Shown here: positions 23,920 through 35,900 of the stretch, in pieces | Position numbering within the stretch: the first letter of the stretch is position 1 | How the letters are laid out: each line of letters starts with the position of its first letter | NCBI GenBank assembly: GCA_035582835.1 | Contig: JAYKAV010002739.1 | Span: forward strand, 471,598 to 535,597 | Source of the DNA: Phoebastria nigripes | Lineage: Eukaryota > Chordata > Aves > Procellariiformes > Diomedeidae | DNA length: 64,000 bases | Reading direction: 5' to 3' | The notes under the pieces: model-generated | Database searches by the model: none | The model's input: only the letters and a program-made list of their open reading frames with translations | Told to the model about the DNA's origin: nothing | Program-made: the position numbers and the translations under genes

Positions 23920-24590
23920 GCGAACGGGGGCGGTGGGTGCTGGGATCGGAGCCTGCAGCTTGCGCGCTGCAGTAGGGGAGGGGGCTGTTGGGAGGCGCGG
24001 CGGCGAGGGGCGCTCCCTGTGGCGGCTCGGCACCCCGGGCTGCCCGCCCGGGGCTGGCGTCCCCGTGCCCATGGCGACGGCCACCGGCGTCGGCGGTCGC
24101 TAGGGTGCCCGGGCGCCCCAGAGGACGGCGGCTTGCGGTTGGCCGGCGAGCCCGGCTCTTTTCGAAGAAGATGGGACGCGATTGGCCGCGGGGTGGGGTT
24201 CCGTTCCCGGCGGAGGGAGCGTCGCCGTAGCCAGACGCGGAGCGGAGGCGAGCGCGTGCCGCGACGTGAGTGGGTCAGGGCGGAGCGGGGGGGGAACGCG
24301 CGGCGCGCGCCGCCCCAACGGAAACCGCCCGGCGGGGGGCGCAGCCCCCTCAGGGGGGCCGCGGGGCGGGCGGGAGGGGAGCGTCGTCGGCCTCAGCTGC
24401 GGGGTNGGCTGTTAGCCCGCTCTCCTAGACCGGCCTCTCTGAAGGGTCCGCAGCGCCTCGCTGCCGCCTGTGCCAGATAACCCCGCCGCGCGGCCCGCGG
24501 GGGGAGGCGAGGGCTGGCGTGGGCTGGGGGCAAAGGAGGCAACAAAATTAGGCTGCTGTCTTCTCAGCGTGTCACGATTTTGTCGCAGAG
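23920..24590 (+). promoter_or_regulatory. NEK10: CpG island, probable NEK10 promoter
   Basis: An abrupt change from AT-rich sequence to dense CpG over about 670 bp. It contains an inverted CCAAT box (ATTGG, 24181-24185), an RFX X-box-like site (24065-24078) and GC boxes, with no obvious TATA. It sits between SLC4A7 and the first NEK10 coding exon, on the side expected for a NEK10 start. A good donor, GCGAC/GTGAGT at 24265/24266, could close a non-coding first exon. The open frames across the island on both strands are a GC effect. Confidence 0.75.
24065..24078 (+). promoter_or_regulatory. RFX X-box-like motif
   Basis: GTGCCCATGGCGAC matches 11 of 14 positions of the palindromic X-box GTTGCCATGGCAAC, the site of RFX factors that drive ciliary genes. 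It lies centrally in the CpG island. One such match in a GC-rich island may be chance. Confidence 0.4.
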
Positions 24591-27500
24591 TTACTGGATG
24601 ATCACATAATCCAGCCATGGTATAATTAAGCCATGGAGAGGTAAAGGTTTCAAACTTGATGTTAAAAAAGTCAAAAGATATGTTAACGTTTGGGAATGTA
24701 TGTAAACATGCAACTTGGTATAAAATACTTCAAAAAAATAAAATGCTGACCCAGGCCTGCTTAGTCCTGAATAAGATGTGTAAACTCCAGGGAAATCTCT
24801 GTGCTTCTAAATGAAGCCCAGTTTGTGCGGCGTGCCNCCTGCCAACTCGAGAGTGCACCTCAGTCCTGAACCTCACCTGACAAACTAGGAGTAATGCCTC
24901 TAAAATAAGGGTTACTCTGCCCCCATCCCTCCCCCAATCCTCCTGATGACGTCTTCCCCAGCCCTGCACCTTTACCAGCTCTGAGCCTTCAGAAGACTTC
25001 AAACAATCTCTCATGATTCCCAGAGGCTCTAAGTCGTAGCAGTACAGTTGCCTAAAAAGGTCTGCCTGCTAGTGAGGGCAGAGCGGATGAATTTCACAGA
25101 GCTACGTATTATCCTTGTGTTGATACAGAGTTGCTCGCTAGACCTCAGAAATCCTCTTTTTTTCTACATCTGTGAACTGCAGATTAACAGGGTAGATCTA
25201 GGCAGAAGCTACAGATAAAAGTTATGATCTGGAAAATAGCCCAGAGACTTGCATTGCATGAGTCCAGGAATCTGAGAATAGGCCTGGCCATTTATGGCTC
25301 CACTGGAACTGGGGTGGTGCAGAGGGAAAACAAACAAAATCCCCCAAAACCCCAAACCAGCAGTGGCTTGAATATTTCGATTTGTTGGAAAAACAGGAAC
25401 CTCGTATTGGATCCTAGTTAATCTTCAGAGAACCTTCAAAGAAGTTCTAAGCAAAATAAAATTTGAGGTAAATATAAGCATGTGGAAGTTTTCATGTATA
25501 GCAAACATGCAGATTTCCATATTGATTCAGTCAATAAAACGTGTAAGAAATAGTCTTCAAACATTGCCTTTGTGGGTTCATCAGTGTAGAATTTCCTAGA
25601 TATGGGCTGTCACCAGTGCTGAACCATCCCTCTCGCTGCTGTGCTCTCNGAGAACACGAGGGGAAGCACTCCGGAGTTCCCTTTGGTTTCATCAGACTGG
25701 AGAAGAAGTACCTTTTGGGAACTTTTCGTCATCTTTTATGCTTCCTTTGCCATTTATATTTTGACAATAATATGTTGATAATTGCTCTTTTAAGGAGTGA
25801 ATTTTCATCTGACCTCACACCCAGCTTATGGTATTAGATACATTCCTGTCTAGCAACAGCATCAAAAGTCTTATTAAAGCCAAGATATAACATATCTACT
25901 GCTTCTTTATCCAGCTTAAGCCAGTTAACCTTCTGTGTATAATTAGATAGTGGAACTCAGCCACTGGAGTGATTAAGAAAGGAGTTCAAGGGTAAATCAA
26001 GCAACTAGTTGGCTTACAAACTATCCATATCCAGTAGTTGTTGCTAATAAAGATTATAAAGAATGTAAGACATCTTTTTGTTTAAGAGAGTTTCTAACCA
26101 TTGCACTGTAGTTTGTGGCGGTAGATTTATCCTCCAAACATGTCTTTGTGTTTTTATTTATTTGGGGGTTTGTTTTCACCTTCTGAAGCTTTATGTGCTT
26201 GTGTCATCTGAGACAGATACTAGACTGGGCCATAGATCAAGTCTGGGGTGGTAATTCCTTTGTCTCCCATTTCTCATCATGTGAATTCTTTCATTTCTGA
26301 CAGGGTTCTTGGAGCATTTCTTGTCCTATCCTGCATGCCAGCACTATCAGAATGCATCTCTCTTCCTATGTAATTGAATTAACATAACTGATTAAATGTA
26401 ATTATCCCCAGTTAAAATGAATTAGTTAATATTGCTCTCATTTCATTGTTTTAAATGGAATTGAATAAGACTCTATGCTGTAAAGACATTTTCCTTTTAA
26501 TGTGTTTCTGTTCTTTTAAAGAGTTGTCTGATGTCAATCTTTTTCTGGCACAACCTAAGTGAAATGCGAGTGTTGTTTGGTTTATTTCTTATACATTACT
26601 CATGGGGCTGGCTTAATAGCTGGGGGACAGTTATGAGGATAGTTAATAGCCTGGCTCCATGGAAATTTCTGCTGGCACGAGTAAAGAAGAAACACGGGGT
26701 GGGAAATTATTCAGTGATTTCAAGAAAGTCAAATAACTGTGAGAATAGGTAAGGAAATATTTCATGTCTGTTTTCTCTCAGGTTTATGGCTGATGCAAGG
26801 AAAACAGGGGGTTGTTTCCTTTTGTCTACCCCTCACTCAGGGTGTGGTGCTAATACACCTACCTGATTTAATGACTGGCTACTGATGAAAGGGTTTTCTG
26901 CTCTTCTCCCTCTATTTACAGCTGTGCATTCCTGCCCCCTGCCTTGTCAGCAGAGATACTCATCAGGCCACTGTAACAGTAAGCTAAATCGGTAGAAAAC
27001 TAACTATACGAAGGGAGGCATATTGTTTTCTGCCTGTTCAGCTCTCTAAACTGGCTCAGGTTTGGGTCAGATCAGCTGAAGAAGTGGAGGGGAGTGGCTG
27101 AGGTTGGGAAGGGGAGGAAAGGGGAAAGGATCTGCCATTTTTACCAGCAGCTGGCTGTTAATTAATTGGTCTACCTCTGTAGTAAAGCTGAAGGGCACAA
27201 CACTTTAAGCTGCATGGATAAATGCTCCTTTCTGAATATTGTACCTGTCCTTGTACAGCAGAAGTACTTGGGGACAAGCTATAAGGTAATCAGGGTTAAA
27301 GTAGGAGAGGTTATTTGTAACCTGAATCAGGTTTCCCAGTCCAGTGAGCTGTGCACCTATGGTGATGCTGTGCTGGCAGACCAAAGAGGTTGTGCAGGGT
27401 CAATTTGTGGCCAGGGCTGGCCTCTTTTTGTTGAAGTGCTTACTGACTCATGATGGCTTAGTGGCCTCTAGGAAGTAGAGAGGTAACCTCAGGATGAGCC

Positions 27501-29820
27501 CTCAGAGCTGGGTGAGGGCTGCATCCTTGGGTGAGCTGCAACCCTTCATTCTCAGACAGCAGTGAAGGGAATTTGGCTTGATGTTTGTCAGGTTCAGTTT
27601 TGTACAGGGACATTTGGATCTGTAATGGCAATGAACCTTTAAAATATTAGTCAACTGTTACTCTGTTTCATCTTTATTAAGGTACCACAAACAGCAAAAG
27701 CATTGGACTGGCAGCCCTAAAGCAAGGTTGGTCTACAGTTCTAAGATTTTGTAAATAATCACAAAAACCTAACAATTTTGGATTAAATCCTAGCCATACT
27801 GGGAATCTGCTGTTTATGGCTTAGAGGTTTAACCCGAGGATTACTTTTTAAAATGGGATGCTGAAAATTTTAAGATTTAACTGTATTTGCTCATGGACAA
27901 GTTGTTTTGTGTGTGGTTTTGTTTGGTGATTCTTTAATTGGTTGAAATCTGTTCTTTGTACACATGTACTCATGAGCAAGTTGATAATTTGTGAGTTTCA
28001 CAGTATTTCTTAGTGTGCAAATGTGAGGTGATGATTGCATTGTGTCATGCCTCAGTAATATGCCAAATGGATTGGGGTATTGGGGAGAGACTATACAATA
28101 CAAATATCACTAAAACAATACATGGAAATTCTTACTCATGAGGTTTCTTAAAGATGCTTAGCAATGTACTTGGCTTCTCTTAACTTTTACTGCTTTTGAA
28201 GGAAAGGAAATAAATGAATTGAACTAACTTCATTTGGTTTAACCTGAATTCAGGAATTTTGTATGCTGACTGGTAGAACAGATCCTGTTTATATTCATTC
28301 CCTGGTGATAACTGGTACAACAGAAGTGTTCTGAGGTGTTTTTTAATAACCCTGTTGAGTGGACGCTTGGAGGAGAGAGGAGGAATTTCTTGGGTATCCA
28401 GATCAATCATTCTTGGTGGGGGACTGGTGGTAGGATGAAGGCTTGTGCAAAAGAATAGAAATGGATGAGCTGGGCTTACAGGCTACTTACTAGGGTGAGT
28501 TAATACAGTGCACGAGTTCATACTGTCAACAGTTGCATTTTGGGTAGTTCTGTGTTTGATGTGAGAATGTATAATTTGGAAGATAATTCTGTTTTTCAGT
28601 TGGGAAGCAGCAGCTTCTGGTAGTTTATGATGCTCTTGTTTCCTGCCAGGTTTTCTTCTTCTTTGCCTTTAGAGGAAGAGGAATAAAAATCAATAGCAGA
28701 GGAATTCTATGCTGCACAAAGAGAAAAGGAGGCTATCATATTTCATGTGGAAAATCCTATTAAAGAGACACCAAAGGGAACATCCAAATGGTCCATGTTT
28801 AGTGAATAATAAAATGGGTAGAAGGGATCAGACAGTGGTATTATATCCTCGTTTTTTTTAAATCAGAGGTGCTCTACCAATATGCTGCAGCTGTATGCAG
28901 TTCTCTGGGATAATTCTTCAGCCCTAGCCTGCTCCTGACCATCCTTTTTTCACTCAGAGCAGGATCTCCATCAATATAATTGCTTTCGTGGCAGCAAGAG
29001 ATTACTCGACTATCCTCTTTCTATGTCTTTCTGTCCCTTTCAAGGGCTTTATAAGATTTTCAGCGAACAAATGTATACTATGCAAGCAACAAGCTGTGGG
29101 CTTTTGTGGGAAGTCAGACCTACAGACTGAACATTTGTTTGCAGTGGATCTAATATGTGGTAAAGGCCCTGATGAGGCCAGGCCATACAGCTCTGCTCAT
29201 CTATGGAAGTAAGTTGTGTGTCCCACTGCAAGAAAAGCTGGGCACTATTGGTATAAGGCATTCAGCTGAAATTCAGAAGACCCAGATTCCAAACTACTGA
29301 AAATTTCTGTGGTTCTTTGGTAGACTGCATGATGTATGCATCTCATTTTTTTTGTCAGATACCTCCTTTTTCTACCCTTCATCTGTCTTGTTTATTTAGA
29401 TGACAAAACCATTATATTCTCTGTTGTCTGGATGACTGCTTATATGATACAACCTTGATGTCAGCCTGAAAGCACTGCTGTAACATAAATAGATAATCCA
29501 TGATGAGCAATAATGGTAATAATATGCAAGAAGAGGAAAAATCCCAATAAAAAAGAAGTGTAATAGCAAGCCAGCCAATATTATCTACCCATGTATCAGG
29601 AAAATAAGGTTTCTATGTGTTAGGTTAATTACTTTCTTAATATCTGGAATTCTAAAGGATATCCTCATATAATGCCTAAGGGTTCATGTTGAGAAAATGG
29701 TAGACCTGGTTTTTTTTCTTAAAGTTTTATCAGTTGGTTCTGTAAGTAAATATTTGTTGCTTTTGCTGCAATGTTGTAATTCTATCTATCTACTTTATTT
29801 TTAAGGAAATGAGTTTTTAG
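24591..29820 (+). other. NEK10: NEK10 first intron (inferred)
   Basis: Sequence between the CpG island and the first coding exon. Another possible donor, GAG/GTAAAG, lies at 24640/24641. No coding exon, RNA gene or interspersed repeat was recognised. Open frames of 60-95 codons at 25224, 26531 and 27166 (plus) and at 24730 and 28180 (minus) lack family resemblance. Confidence 0.55.
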
Positions 29821-29917
29821 CCATCTGATAATAGTGATACACAATGCCTGATCAGGACAAAAAGTTGAAGAGCACAGAAAAAGCAGCAGACAAAAAACCT
29901 CATGGGATCTGTATGAG
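29821..29917 (+). CDS. NEK10: NEK10 first coding exon (ATG at 29844)
   Basis: Acceptor GAGTTTTTAG at 29820, donor ATGAG/GTATAG. Bases 29821-29843 are 5'UTR and coding starts at 29844. The start is well supported: TAA TAG TGA stand in frame and in tandem at 29829-29837, two codons before ATG, and A is at -3. It encodes MPDQDKKLKSTEKAADKK then PHGICM. MPDQDKK is the NEK10 N-terminus I recall. The following intron is 326 bp. Confidence 0.93.
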
Positions 29918-32900
29918 GTATAGTATCTGACGTCTTACTTTGAACTTCAGCAGGACCCATGTGGAATTTGCACTAGCTGCCAAAGCAGAATGCTTTAATT
30001 TGAAATGCAGTATAAACATGACAACTGTTACTCTGGTCACAAAGTTTATTTACACCTTTGTTGATTTAAGGCATTCTGGAGAAGCTATGAATTCTTTTCT
30101 ATGCAAAATGGGGACAGTAGGCAACACTAGAAAACTTTATTTTCTGTCAGTAGCATTGTTGGTTGTTGACCTTCTTTACTCTTACAAAAGTACTTTTATG
30201 TCACTATTAACACATATATTTATGCTATTGTGTTTTATCCTAGGGATTATTCTGATCTTAAAAGACTTCAGTCTCTCTTAAATGTTCAGTCAAACAACCA
30301 ACAGGTATTTTTCAATAACTATTATTTTTCAATAACTATTAAACATACTGTAGAATTGTATAATTATAAATAATGGTGATTATGGATTGTGGCAGATACT
30401 TAGGATATTGTGTTCCATTATGATTAAACATGTTAGGAAAATCTTGTGTAGTGGATGTGGCGTTGCTTTTTAATTTTTTTTTTTTTTTTTTAATTGTTGC
30501 ATATAGTCAAGTAGCCTAACAAGATGATGAAGAGCGATAAAGAATATAAAATTAAAAAAATCAGCATTTTAACCATAAACAATTTGTCTCTGGAGAATAA
30601 TGCTTCGGCTAAAAATCTTCAGGGCATAAATATCAATGCATGAAACTTACAGGACACAGTAAAATCTCCTTCACCTCAAGTCACTTAGTGAAGCTTGTGT
30701 TTGCCATTTGAAGCAAAGAAAACCAATACATGATGATAGGTGTGAGTCCTTGGAATGCCTTTCTATTCTGTAAAAAGATATGACAAAATGACTTAGGGAA
30801 TCGTCCGTGTGAGATAGGAGTTACGCACTCCCTTCCTGGATAGAGGCATGGAATTGCTTCTGAGCAGAAAGCTGAAACATCTGAGTTCTACAGCCTAAAA
30901 AGAATATGAAGGCTGTGCAATTGTAGAAGTGGGACAGGTAAGGAGCATAGATAATGAGCGTGTGTTGCAGATTCTATTGAGTTTTACTATTATAAATTTT
31001 AAAAGACACCGTTCTTCACATTTTATATATCTCCATATACTTGTTTTCCAGCCTTGCTTTACATCAGTTTTCTACCACGTCAATTTTATTTTGCATGGTG
31101 TGTGTGTATATTTTATAATGGCAGATTATAGGTCCAAAGTTCAAGTCAGAACTTGAGAAAAGGTATTTTTGCTTGATAACATTCTTATAAAATTTAAAAT
31201 GCAGTGTTTGACTCATGAGTACTATCCCTTTACTCCTTAGCTTCCAGCTATACATTTTGAAAGTAGTCAAACCAGTATGACAAGAGCCTGGCAAAATGTC
31301 AAAAGCAATGAACAAAATCCCCATGGTCAATGGCAAGAATCAACAGAAGCTGTTGAGCTTGAAAACTTTAGGTAAAAAAAAAAAAAAAAGCTGATATGAT
31401 GACACTGTGTTGTATCTCCAAACATATCTTAAGCTTCTTGAGGTGTTGAAGGCATTTATATTTGTACTTATGTCTGTTACTTGTACTTTCATGTTAACCC
31501 ACTATCCGAGATATGAATTATATATTTTTAACTTTCTAAACCTAATAGTGAATGTTCCTGCCTTTGTAAGTTTCAGACACACGCTCCCACTCAGCAGAGT
31601 GTACTGTTGAGAGTTAATATAGTAAATTTAAATAAAGTAATGCTTTCTTTATTTGGAAAGCTTATATTATACCATTATAATAGTCCCAAATTATGCATGA
31701 GACAGACTGTTCTTCCATGCTGTTAATGTCTGGAAAACTGAAGTTGTATTATTCCATTGTAACTGCTGATATGACGTTTCTTAATTTTTCCTGCTAATGT
31801 TAAGTTTTGGCAATCTAAAATTATGTTGTGGCAAGATAATCAGCAATTCAGCATTTTTCTTTTTTTCCTTATTAGTGTGACCTACAAAAATGAGAGAAAT
31901 TTTAGCAAACATCCCAAACATAAGCTGTTTCAAGAGATCTTTACAGCTTTAGTTAAGAACAGACTTACCTGCAGGTCAGTATATTGAACACATTCATATC
32001 TAAGGAGGGTCACTCTTTCTTGCCTTAAGCGGAGAACCAAGATGCATGGATGATGTTTCATACTGTTTCAACAAGATATACGGCATATACGTTTCAACAA
32101 TAGACCTCTGTGTGGAAACTGCCAGCCTCACATCTCTGCATCATCTCAGTTTTAAACAATCACTTCTGTATTGGCTTTGAAGATCGAATGCTTGGGTTAC
32201 TGGCACAGAAAAAGGAAGGCCTGGGTATATAACAAAGTTTGGATGACCAAAATTCTAACATGTGCTATGTTTCCTTGATCATTTGTCCATATCTGATATC
32301 TGTAATCTATGGTTTGCTTTTCTAATTTCATTTTTATTTTACTGATTTTTACTTGTATCTTACGGACTGCTGCCTATATATAGAAAGGTCAGTGGCTTTC
32401 ATAAAATTCAGATGAGTTTATGCTTCTGTTCATATTTATTTGTATTTGTGTGAATAACAGGATTAGAAGGGGAAAACTCTTTCTTATGCTGCTCTCATTT
32501 AAGCAAGGCAGAAGTGCAAGACCTTAAAAAAATAGGGGGAATAGAAAAAGATTATTGCTATACACCACTGCAATGTGTTGTATTTTTCCTTTTTAAAGCC
32601 CAAGTACATTTTCTGAAAAATCTTAAGTGGTACAGAAGCTTAAAGGAAGAATCCTAGAGCATTTAAAGGTATTAATGTGTAACTGCTAGAATTTACAGAA
32701 GTACCTAAACACCACCAAAAAAATCACATAGTTTGCTTAGACCCTTTTTCAGAACTAACTAGGGAACTAGGGATCTCATCTTTGATTATCTAAATAGCAG
32801 TGAGTTTAAGACATATCATTTAAGTGATTTGTAAATCTGGTACCTCTTTTTTTGCAAGTGAACTTTATCATCTCAGTACCAATCAGTGGCTCAGCTTCAT

Positions 32901-35900
32901 TTGCCAAAAATCTAAGAATAACTTGCATTGTGTCTTCCCAAGTTCTGTTTATACATTATGCCATACCTAGTTCATATTTTGGTTTTTGTTTTCTTTGGTA
33001 CTTGTTGTTGATGATATAGCAAAACCGGCCTTGTGTTATAAATGAAAACACCCAGGTAAGGTTAATGAAACAAGCATATATTAGTAGGTATGTAAAACCC
33101 ATAAGGTAAGGGCAGTTACAAAGGTGATTTAGTTGCCCTTTATAAATGTTTTACTATGGCTGTGATGGTGTCCTCTCTTTGGAACTACTGCCATTGCATT
33201 GTGTCAGAGCCTTAGAAACTGTCACCCTCATCTGCATTGCATGCTTTTGCTGGCATAACTATGTTGGTTGGGGTGCAAGAAAAAATCACACGCACTTACT
33301 AGCATCACTGTGTTGGCAGAAGTCCTAGTTGGAGGTAGTTCTGTTGACAAGAAAGCTGTGATCTGCTTAGCTTAAGTAGTTTGGATAAGAAGTATAACTA
33401 AGCAGGCAGAAAAAATCCTGCTGGCATATGCTGAATATACATCAGGGTATCTAGTAATGTGTATTGTAAGTGTAACTATAGTAGAAGAGGCTTTCAAATG
33501 TTAACCAGGCTCAGAGAATTACTGTCCCTGCTTGGAAATGTGACAGATGCGTTGCTCCGTTAAGAAACTAACTTCTGTCAAGAGTCAAAGCTTTTTGAAA
33601 GAATAACTTTGTAGAACCACCGTGGTAATGATCTTCAAGGCCACTTTAAAATCTGACCTACAAATTTTGCCTACCAGTATATGGTTGCTGTTTTCTTTCC
33701 ACGGAAGTTTTGTGCTGTTCTGAAGTGGCCAATTATGGAAGCATACTGAAAAATAGTATTACTTTGGGCAGAATATTGGCATAGAAGGGCTGAGATTTTA
33801 GTATCTATTTGCAAAACATTTATTTTTATCAAAATATTTTTAGCCATTGGCATCGTTCCCAACTGCAAATGATAAAAAGGGAAGAGAACTGCCACGTCTC
33901 ATAGACTTCTTCCGTTCCTTGGAAACTTGCCCAGATACTACAGATTCTGTCCTCTCAGTTAAAACAACAACAAAAGAAACCACCGCAAAGATGTCCAATT
34001 CTAGGTTTATTTTAAATAGGAAAATGGGGATATATACCTTCAACAGACAATGGAAATAGTGATTCCATTACTGGTATTTTATGCAGGATTACTGCCCTGG
34101 ATGCTTTATGCAAATATGAGTTGTGTTTTCTGCCAAGTCTTGTCCTGGGGAATTGTATGGAGAAATATAAAGAGGAAGTTAGATTTGGAAGTGTAATCCT
34201 ATGTCAAGAACATTTAAACTAAATAACAAGTTATTCCAAGGACTAATGGTATTAGAGTTTTTAAAACCCAGATTAAATTATGATAATTCAAAAAAATATT
34301 TCAAATCTAGCTATTTTTATTTCTGTAGCACCCATGTGTTTTTTTAATATTTTTATCTAAGTGTATTTTGTGCACTGAAATTTGGTATGTGGTTTCTCAG
34401 TGATTTTGCCCTTTTGGGCCTTGATCCAAACACATAAAGTAAGTTTATGTCAAAGCATGATCAGTTTGTGCTTAGAGATAAGCATGTACTTTCCTGCATC
34501 AGTTCAGTGATAATAAGTGGTGGCTGGCGATGTTCATATAATGAAATCAATTTATTTAAAGCTGTTACTATGTTTGAATATAAATGGTATTAAAAGTTCT
34601 ATAGTATAGTATGTTATACAGCTGTTGTAGGTCTCTAATCTTCTAGTTGATTGATTCCTGAATCAGAACGTTTTATCTAAGTGTTTTAACACTTTTTTAT
34701 TGTATTTGGTTTATGTTTTGAATATTTCTTTTACAGGGAGTGGGTTAATCAAGCTCCATCCATCCATTTTCTTAGAGTATTAATCTGCCTGAGATTACTA
34801 GTAAGGGATCCATGCTATCAGGTCAGTATGTCAAAATACTGTTTCTTGCTTGGATGAGAGAATGCATATAAGCATCATGCATATGAGTTGTGTTGGTGCA
34901 TGTGTATAAAAACATGCATTCTTATGGATACATATTTATTATATGTATGTACCTGTATTTCTATATTTGAAGATGTGATTTGCAAACAAACAAATTCCAA
35001 GAGTGAATTTGTACTGTTACTGCATAACTTGCTCAATTTCTGTTATTTCTTATGTAGTGTCTGTTGTTGCTAACCCTAACAAAGAACCGGTAAATCTCCG
35101 GAACAGATGGCTTGGTCATTGCTCTGAGCCCTAGACGCCGTACTTGACTTTACCATATAGATATGTAAAATTCCCATAATGTAGTAAGTGAAGAAAACTG
35201 AAAGCTGCCTATTCCTCCTAGCAGCCCAATGCTCTGAACTACAAAGAACTAGCTTTTAATTTTATTCTGGCTATTATAGTTGTTATTCATAGGACTAAGC
35301 CTCAGACATCTGTTAAGATATTTGTTTTCATGTATTTCTTTTCTATATGTTGCAAAGCTTATGCTGTTTTTCCAGTTTTAAAACCTTTAAAAATTTCACT
35401 TCTGTGTTTTTATTTATCTACTTATTATAAGTAATTCTGAACTCTGAAGGTGCTAAGCATCTCCAGAAGCCATTGACTTTGACCACTGGAGTTAAGTTTT
35501 CTCAACATTCATAACAAATAGAGCATTTATATTCTAGCGTTCTCTCATTCTAGTGTTTTCTGGTTTTTGACTCAATTTTTTTTTTTATTTTTTATTTCCT
35601 TTTAGGAAATGCTCCACAGCTTGGGTGGGATTGAAAATCTAGCTCAGGTAGAATTCCTCATAGTGCCTTTGTCCATTATGTTGCATGTCAGTTTATTATG
35701 ATTAGAATGAAATACACTGTAAAAAGCAGTGTACATATATTCTTGGTTTATGGAAAGAAGCAAGTCTATTGCTCTGTTTGCACATAAGCAGTTGGTGTGG
35801 TTTTTTCACTAGTGCACAAAGCAGCTCTCCTTATAATCTAGCAGCATTTAACCCAGGACTTTTAGTTAGGAGGCTTAACAAATGCCTCCTGAAATGGGAG

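Noticed and set aside
24019..24480. 153-codon open frame in the CpG island
   Set aside because: Arg/Gly/Pro/Ala-rich translation in several overlapping frames is a base-composition effect. It has no splice or family support.
29940..30281. 113-codon plus-strand frame overlapping a NEK10 exon
   Set aside because: It is in a different frame from the NEK10 exon at 30244-30304 and lies mostly in the preceding intron.
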